Shown: positions 6,195 through 9,386 of the stretch, in pieces
Position numbering within the stretch: the first letter of the stretch is position 1
How the letters are laid out: every line of letters begins with the position of its first letter
Source of the DNA: Spirochaetia bacterium
GTDB taxonomy: Bacteria > Spirochaetota > Spirochaetia > Treponematales > Treponemataceae
Reading direction: 5' to 3'
DNA: 9,386 bases
Assembly (NCBI GenBank): GCA_900769985.1
Contig: CAAGIS010000055.1
Coordinates: 1-9,386 of the forward strand
Translations under genes and position numbers: made by a program
The notes under the pieces: generated by a model
Databases searched by the model: none
What the model was told of the DNA's origin: nothing
The model's input: the letters and a program-made list of their open reading frames with translations, nothing else

Positions 6195-6746
6195 TTATTC
6201 CTCATCAACAACTTCGGCATCGTTTTGGATAATGTCGCGGTTTTTCCATGCGATTATTGCCATAATAATAGAAAGAATTATTAATGCAATTCCGCCGATT
6301 TTTATCAGAGTAAATCCAAATGATGACGGAAGAAGGAAAACTACGATTGCTGCAATAATTGTTCCTATTATTTCTATTACATAGCGTTTTACAGGAACAC
6401 CGGCATCGTTCAGTAATTTTGCAGCATAAATTTCCATTGCAGCAGAAAAAAGTGCAAAAACTCCGATGATAATCATCATTACGTTCCAGGCAAACTTAGC
6501 CATGGTCGCCGGAAGAATTACTGACAGAATTCCTAAAATTATGCTTAAAATTCCTCGGATATAAATGTCAATTTTAAATCGTTTTTCTGCGCTTAATTTT
6601 GACATAATCGTCATTGAGTAAAAGCCGGATATAATTAAAAACACACCGAGTGCAATTACCAGAACTTTAATAATCGGTTCTGCTGCAAAAATCATAACTA
6701 ATCCTAAAATCGCAGTTAAAACAGGAATTGAAAAAGATGTTACCAT
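6195..6746 (-). CDS. HdeD/DUF308-family integral membrane protein
   Basis: This 183-residue hydrophobic protein has about six membrane helices (roughly 6-22, 26-44, 64-80, 86-108, 122-140 and 145-167). They are arranged as repeated two-helix units, each with a Gly-x-(F/I)-hydrophobic-(I/L)-x-x-G/A pattern such as ALGVFLIISGFYSM and IIGVFALFSAAMEIYAA. That is the layout of the DUF308 family named after E. coli HdeD, an inner-membrane protein linked to acid stress. The C-terminus is charged (KNRDIIQNDAEVVDEE) and likely cytoplasmic. The start is supported by GGAG at 6757-6754 with a 7-base spacer. It is the first gene of a pair with the glycosylase-like gene. The molecular function of the family is not known; a stress connection is only family knowledge. 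Confidence 0.8.
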   Translation of the reverse strand: MVTSFSIPVLTAILGLVMIFAAEPIIKVLVIALGVFLIISGFYSMTIMSKLSAEKRFKIDIYIRGILSIILGILSVILPATMAKFAWNVMMIIIGVFALFSAAMEIYAAKLLNDAGVPVKRYVIEIIGTIIAAIVVFLLPSSFGFTLIKIGGIALIILSIIMAIIAWKNRDIIQNDAEVVDEE

Positions 6747-6762
6747 AAAAAATCTCCATAAA

Positions 6763-6790
6763 AATATATGAGTTGACCTGAAAATTTGAA
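6763..6790 (-). promoter_or_regulatory. Candidate promoter of the hdeD-like/UDG operon
   Basis: On the minus strand TTCAAA (6790-6785, four of six) and TATATT (6768-6763, five of six) are separated by 16 bases. Transcription would begin about 15 bases before the start codon, next to the GGAG ribosome binding site. Spacing and the -35 box are less than ideal. Confidence 0.35.
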
Positions 6791-6820
6791 GTCAGGACAA
6801 ATCCGGCTGCCCTTTGATAT

Positions 6821-6843
6821 ATTCAAGGTTTGCACTGAAAAAT
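6821..6843 (+). repeat. Direct repeat copy 1, half of an 8-bp-stem hairpin
   Basis: ATTCAAGGTT-TG-CACTGAAAAAT matches the copy at 7070-7092 at 21 of 23 positions in the same orientation. Its CTGAAAAA end (6835-6842) pairs perfectly with TTTTTCAG (6846-6853) around a TTG loop. No T-run follows on either strand in a way that would make a convincing terminator. Confidence 0.6.
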
Positions 6844-7069
6844 TGTTTTTCAGCATAATATAAAGATACTACATTTTCTGCATATTTCAAAGTTTTTTCG
6901 TACCAGAATTCCCAGGATACAGCGTCTTTTTAGTACATACAAAGAAGTCATGGTAAATGTAATTATAAAACGGTTTTTCTAAAAAAATGAAACAGTGTAG
7001 ATAATCCATAATATCTGTGTTACAATAAAATTGTGAATGTAAGATTCTTGCCGATAGGGATTCAGCTAC

Positions 7070-7092
7070 ATTCAAGGTTAACACTGAAAAAT
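7070..7092 (+). repeat. Direct repeat copy 2, half of an imperfect hairpin
   Basis: ATTCAAGGTT-AA-CACTGAAAAAT differs from the copy at 6821-6843 only at the two central bases. Its right part begins an imperfect hairpin: 7081-7094 (ACACTGAAAAATCC) against 7101-7115 (GGATTTATTCTGTGT), 13 pairs with one mismatch and one bulge around a six-base loop. So both copies of the repeat form the left arm of a hairpin, with different right arms. Confidence 0.6.
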
Positions 7093-7137
7093 CCTCAGGT
7101 GGATTTATTCTGTGTTTCCTTAGATTCTCAATTTTCG

Positions 7138-7177
7138 TGCTATAATCAGGCAGAAGGAGGCAAAAAGAGGCGTTTAG
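7138..7177 (+). promoter_or_regulatory. Orphan extended -10 plus Shine-Dalgarno over a 3 x 10-bp repeat
   Basis: TGCTATAAT (7138-7146) is a perfect extended -10 promoter element on the plus strand. It is closely followed by AAGGAGG (7154-7160), a near-perfect ribosome binding site. No start codon lies at the right distance; the first ATG, at 7187, opens only six codons (MPICME). The purine-rich tract is built from three 10-base units starting at 7148, 7158 and 7168 (AGGCAGAAGG, AGGCAAAAAG, AGGCGTTTAG). If active, the promoter would run antisense into the AlbA_2 gene. Confidence 0.35.
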
Positions 7178-7190
7178 TTAGACAAATGCC

Positions 7191-7214
7191 AATCTGTATG
7201 GAATAATACTGATT
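7191..7214. terminator. Stem-loop directly after the AlbA_2 gene, weak bidirectional terminator candidate
   Basis: AATCTGTAT (7191-7199) pairs with ATACTGATT (7206-7214) at eight of nine positions around the loop GGAATA, immediately next to the AlbA_2 stop codon. On the plus strand only a short T-run is adjacent (TTTTAC, overlapping the stem end), and on the minus strand the tail is GGCATTTG. It may stabilise the mRNA end rather than terminate. Confidence 0.3.
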
Positions 7215-8600
7215 TTACTCAATAGACCACATTGCAGTTTTCTTGTCAAAAGCAATTTGGATTTTTTTCTTCATTTTAGAAATATCCCGTAATATTGTAC
7301 GACGGTCAACTGCAAATTCTTCTGCAATCTGGTCTATGGTAATTCGATGATTCTGTAAAATCATGTCCCTGATTTTTTGTTCACGTTCAGTTAATTCAGT
7401 TGCCGCTTTTTGCTCTTCTGAGGCTTTTTTGTTAAGTGGAATCTGAATCCTAAATATGTCATCTTCAAACAAAATTGGTTTGCCGCCTTCTGAGTAAAGA
7501 GGTGTGTATTGATAGAGGTTTTTTACACCAGATCCGATAGTTTCTGAACGCCCCATAACCGTAAAGAAATTTGCAATTAACGGATTTTTTGGGTATGGAG
7601 AGAATTCGTCCTGTAAAATATTTCCATGTCGTCTAGGTCGACACCAGTTTTCAGTCTTGACCCAATCCTTTTCAATAATAAGTTTTGCTGGAAACGCACT
7701 TGAAAAATCCCGATGAACCAGAATATTAGCGACAACTTCTCGTGCAATTATATCTCTAATCGATGTATTGTTATTGTTTATAAGGAAGAATTTATCTGAG
7801 GTATGAATCTGTATAAATTTCATAAGCTGATCATAACTTTCGATAAGGTTTGTCTGTATGCGAAGTCTGTCATCATAACGCTCAGTATTATCTACCCGAT
7901 AAATCGCATCTGTAATATAGCCTGGACAGCAGGAACGAATAGTGGCATCTTTTCCAAAAAGCATAACGGCTGCAAGATTGTAGCCTTTTTCCCCTGTAAC
8001 AAAATCTTTTTCATAAAGTCCTGCACTTACAAAAAGATCTTTGTCTGACATTTTGAGCCATTCGTGTTCTGAATTTCTGTTTTCAATTAATCGCCTTACC
8101 TGCGGCAATAAATCGAAACGTAAATCAAAATCTTCTACATACGGAAAAATTTTATGCTCATTAAAAGCTCCTATTTTTCTTGCGTACATATTCTCAACTT
8201 GAATCGGAGAATCTGTAATATCCATGTCGCCATCTTCGTTCCGGTCGAAAATACGGCCATTGCATTTAACTACTGTGGAAGAACAAGGAACAAAACAGGA
8301 AAGGAGCTTTTTTCCTTTAAGCTCGAACTCTTCAAGAGACAAATATAGGGTTGGTGACATTTTATCTGGATTATTCAATTGGTTAGTGAAGTTCTTTTTC
8401 ATATCTGCAAGGCAATTGGGATTTATTCCAACAGGATTGCCATTATCATCTGCCCCAAAAATTATATAGCCACCATAGCGGTTTGAAAATGCGGAAATTG
8501 ATTCATAGGCATTTGCTGGAATTGCAGTTTTGCTTTCCTTATATTCAACCGTTGTTTTCTCGTGAGTTGAGAGTAGTTCTTCTAGTTTTTCCTTTGTCAT
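7215..8600 (-). CDS. AlbA_2/Schlafen-like ATPase-fold regulator with C-terminal HTH
   Basis: With the start chosen here the protein has 461 residues. Residues about 10-140 form an AlbA_2 (divergent Schlafen-like) domain: TTVEYKES (16-23) carries the conserved E-x-K-E signature, then ISAFSNRYGGYIIFGADDNG (35-54) and VGIN. Residues about 280-395 match the HATPase_c_4/RecG-like region: REVVANILVHRDFS (287-300), PRRHGN (322-327), NPLIANFFTVMGRSETIGSG (339-358). Residues about 402-461 form a winged-helix/DeoR-type HTH (ITIDQIAEEFAVDRRTILRDISKMKKK). The family is usually annotated as a putative DNA-binding transcriptional regulator or ATP-dependent helicase; some members occur in defence loci. An in-frame ATG at 8627 exists, but it lies inside the promoter region. 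ATG 8600 has GAGG five bases upstream and is preferred. The gene is flanked by mobile and Rhs debris and is intact. Function here is unproven. Confidence 0.85.
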   Translation of the reverse strand: MTKEKLEELLSTHEKTTVEYKESKTAIPANAYESISAFSNRYGGYIIFGADDNGNPVGINPNCLADMKKNFTNQLNNPDKMSPTLYLSLEEFELKGKKLLSCFVPCSSTVVKCNGRIFDRNEDGDMDITDSPIQVENMYARKIGAFNEHKIFPYVEDFDLRFDLLPQVRRLIENRNSEHEWLKMSDKDLFVSAGLYEKDFVTGEKGYNLAAVMLFGKDATIRSCCPGYITDAIYRVDNTERYDDRLRIQTNLIESYDQLMKFIQIHTSDKFFLINNNNTSIRDIIAREVVANILVHRDFSSAFPAKLIIEKDWVKTENWCRPRRHGNILQDEFSPYPKNPLIANFFTVMGRSETIGSGVKNLYQYTPLYSEGGKPILFEDDIFRIQIPLNKKASEEQKAATELTEREQKIRDMILQNHRITIDQIAEEFAVDRRTILRDISKMKKKIQIAFDKKTAMWSIE

Positions 8601-8615
8601 ATTAACCTCAAATTT

Positions 8616-8655
8616 ATTATATGACATAATTCGAAAAATGTCACCTTCTTGTCAA
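8616..8655 (-). promoter_or_regulatory. Two overlapping sigma-70 promoters of the AlbA_2 gene
   Basis: On the minus strand a perfect TTGACA (8655-8650) is followed after 18 bases by AATTAT (8631-8626, four of six). GTGACA (8644-8639, five of six) is followed after exactly 17 bases by a perfect TATAAT (8621-8616). The first would give a leader of about 20 nt. The second would begin at the ribosome binding site itself. Both argue against the upstream ATG at 8627 as the normal start. Confidence 0.5.
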
Positions 8656-8685
8656 AAATGTCACTTCGTCGTATCACCATGTCAC
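8638..8685 (-). repeat. Three phased ATGTCAC repeats over the AlbA_2 promoter, candidate operator
   Basis: Plus-strand ATGTCAC begins at 8638, 8658 and 8679, that is at steps of 20 and 21 bases, two helical turns. Read on the minus strand the two promoter-proximal copies share a longer context, GAAGTGACATTTTTGA and GAAGGTGACATTTTTCGA, and the distal copy is GAAGTGACATGGTGA. The proximal copy contains the -35 of one promoter and the middle copy abuts the -35 of the other. The protein encoded downstream has an HTH domain, so self-regulation is a natural hypothesis, but it is an inference. Confidence 0.5.
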
Positions 8686-8694
8686 TTCCTACCG

Positions 8695-8934
8695 TACCGA
8701 TTTACTGCAAAGGAACTAGACGAAGAAACAGGACTTTATTATTATGGAGCTAGATATTTAGATCCTAAGTATTCAAGGTGGTTGAGTACAGACCCTGCAT
8801 TGGGAGAATATATCCCGAAAGCACCAATAAACGAGGAGGCAAAATGATATAACCAGAATTTACTAGGTATGGGCGGTGTGTTCAATCACATCAATGGCAA
8901 TTTGATATGTTGTGCCTTTGTCAATAGAGAATAA
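8695..8934 (+). pseudogene. Orphan fragment of an Rhs/YD-repeat core C-terminus
   Basis: YRFTAKELDEETGLYYYGAR, then YLDPKYSRWLSTDPALGEYI and PKAPINEEAK, is the RHS-repeat-associated core that ends the beta-cocoon of Rhs proteins and precedes the variable toxin tip. The frame stops at TGA 8845-8847, but translation beyond it continues the family pattern (YNQNLLGMGGVFNHINGNL) before drifting to an unrelated end and TAA 8932-8934. So a Lys codon or similar appears mutated to TGA, and the NLYHYAxNNP-type continuation is lost near 8905. Upstream, the homology begins abruptly at 8695 and the preceding bases are the AlbA_2 promoter repeats; the bulk of a normal Rhs protein of 1,000 or more residues is absent. 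An ATG at 8638 is in frame but the first 19 residues are not Rhs-like. It is a decayed, displaced tail of the kind left by Rhs recombination or by insertion-sequence activity. Confidence 0.82.
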
Positions 8935-9155
8935 AAAAAATGGAAGCAGCAGGCAGAAACTAACCGGCATTTGACCATTCTGATATACGTGGATTCGGCA
9001 AAGCCTTACCTACAGGTCAATGGACCGCCTGAAAGTACTTTCTGTCTGTAGACGGGCATATCAAAATCTTTTCAGATCTGACGCCCACAAATTAGCTCGA
9101 AGATTACTTATTATCCATAAATTCCTCTGCTACTTCCAAAAAAAAACAAAATTAA
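8935..9155. other. Non-coding stretch 3' of the IS110 transposase, rich in small inverted repeats
   Basis: No convincing protein is encoded on either strand; one plus frame stays fairly open (FDHSDIRGFGKALPTGQWTA and onward) but is broken by several stops and matches nothing I know. The region contains GGTC-AATG-GACC (9015-9026), the perfect palindrome GAAAGTACTTTC (9031-9042) and a bulged hairpin (9054-9086). It probably includes the end of the insertion element whose transposase lies to the right; the exact boundary cannot be seen. Confidence 0.5.
9054..9086 (-). ncRNA. Bulged GAAA-tetraloop hairpin, possible part of an IS1111-type bridge RNA
   Basis: On the transposase-sense strand GGGC-G-TCA-G-ATCT-GAAA-AGAT-TT-TGA-TAT-GCCC folds into one hairpin: an outer 4-pair GC stem, a 3-pair stem and a 4-pair stem closed by a GNRA-type GAAA loop, with two internal loops. 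It lies about 70 bases after the transposase stop. In the IS1111 subgroup of IS110 elements the bridge RNA is encoded downstream of the recombinase. Placement and structure fit, but no guide loops could be matched to a target, so the call is a hypothesis. Confidence 0.25.
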
Positions 9156-9386
9156 TTAAACTGATGCCCTTGAAATATTATTAGTCATCATTCCCCAGAT
9201 AAAGCAGGAAAGTTCCCTGGCAGCCGCAGTCGTAATGACATTGTAATGAAGACCTTTGCGTTCCATGCTCAGCATCTTATGCCTGATTCTTGTAATTGCC
9301 ATATCTGCATATTGAATAACTAACGGACTTTTTCCTTCCTGCCGTTGGATAAGACGCTTGCTCTTTGAAGAACAAAGACGCCCGTA
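9156..9386 (-). CDS. IS110-family transposase, C-terminal part (5' end beyond window)
   Basis: The minus frame is open from the window edge to TAA at 9158-9156 and gives 76 residues. ADMAITRIRHKMLSMERKGL followed by HYNVITTAAARELSCFIWGMM is the ending I know from IS110/IS116/IS902-family transposases (R-x-(K)-M/L ... GK/GL-x-x-N-x-x-x-x-A-x-ARELxxFIWxxM). IS110 proteins are DEDD-type recombinases with a C-terminal catalytic serine domain, guided by an element-encoded bridge RNA; this last helix region lies after the Transposase_20 domain. The visible part shows no frameshift, so the element may be intact to the right of the window. Its reading direction is toward the Rhs fragment, and it may have been the agent that disrupted that locus. 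IS110 elements lack long terminal inverted repeats, and none is seen here. Confidence 0.75.
   Translation of the reverse strand, partial: YGRLCSSKSKRLIQRQEGKSPLVIQYADMAITRIRHKMLSMERKGLHYNVITTAAARELSCFIWGMMTNNISRASV

Larger units (their letters stand above)
6747..7214. other. 468-bp AT-rich intergenic region with split repeat and hairpins, no convincing gene
   Basis: The region lies between two minus-strand genes. It holds the hdeD-like promoter, two copies of a 23-bp repeat (6821 and 7070), each part of a hairpin, an orphan plus-strand promoter and Shine-Dalgarno-like site (7138-7177), and a stem-loop after the downstream gene. A 65-codon GTG-started frame on the minus strand (7084 to 6887) fills the space between the repeats. 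It is Phe/Tyr/Cys/His-rich with no recognisable motif, so I do not call it. Confidence 0.6.

Noticed and set aside
6835..6853. CTGAAAAA-TTG-TTTTTCAG as an intrinsic terminator
   Set aside because: The stem is almost all A:T with one GC-containing end and no T-run follows it on either strand; there is also no gene ending next to it.
6887..7084. 65-codon minus-strand frame between the two 23-bp repeats, starting at GTG with GAGGA upstream
   Set aside because: The product is rich in Phe, Tyr, Cys and His, with no motif or sensible hydrophobic pattern, and the start lies inside the repeat. It looks like chance in AT-rich DNA, although the GAGGA spacing is acceptable.
8638..8685. CRISPR array
   Set aside because: Three copies of a 7-base core at 20/21-base steps are far too short and too close for CRISPR repeats and spacers; they fit operator sites at a promoter.
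8638..8694. Possible start of the Rhs fragment at ATG 8638
   Set aside because: The 19 residues before the conserved core come from the ATGTCAC repeats and are not Rhs-like; there is no ribosome binding site, and the fragment is better treated as a broken remnant.
8935..9150. Plus-strand fairly open frame (FDHSDIRGFGKALPTGQWTA and onward)
   Set aside because: It is interrupted by several stops in about 70 codons, has no start signal and resembles no family I know.

Overview
The window looks like chromosome of a host-associated Treponema or close relative. The evidence is low GC by eye, AT-rich intergenic DNA, a lipoprotein-like lytic transglycosylase, a LysM protein, a type 2 ArgC, and an orphan Rhs core of a style I associate with Treponema (YRFTAKELDEETGLYYYGAR ... 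GEYIPKAP). The species cannot be fixed from sequence alone.

Layout. 1-69 is the tail of an unidentified gene. 70-551 has no intact gene. It holds what looks like a decayed C-terminus of a TaqI/Eco57I-type restriction enzyme (minus strand), a nested palindromic element and a promoter for argC. argC (552-1502, +) encodes a type 2 N-acetyl-gamma-glutamyl-phosphate reductase and converges on a block of minus-strand genes. The envelope operon (5350 down to 1554) encodes an unusual membrane protein followed 14 bp later by a Slt-type lytic transglycosylase. The membrane protein carries an Hsp70 substrate-binding-like beta domain, a long acidic Ser/Asp-rich region, one membrane helix and a C-terminal LysM. 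A second operon (6746 down to 5414) encodes an HdeD/DUF308 membrane protein and a divergent uracil-DNA-glycosylase-superfamily protein.

From about 6750 to the right edge the window looks like accessory DNA: an intergenic region with a split 23-bp repeat and hairpins, an AlbA_2/Schlafen-like ATPase-HTH regulator (7215-8600, -), an orphan broken Rhs C-terminal core (8695-8934, +), a structured non-coding stretch, and the 3' end of an IS110-family transposase (9156-9386, -).

The most interesting items are four: (i) the fusion of an Hsp70 client-binding-like domain to a LysM anchor, co-transcribed with a peptidoglycan lyase; (ii) three 20/21-bp-spaced repeats over the promoter of the AlbA_2-HTH gene, suggesting self-regulation; (iii) a bulged GAAA-loop hairpin just 3' of the IS110 transposase, a place where the IS1111 subgroup keeps its bridge RNA; (iv) a palindromic element with competing pairings upstream of argC. 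All identifications come from reading motifs; no database search was run.
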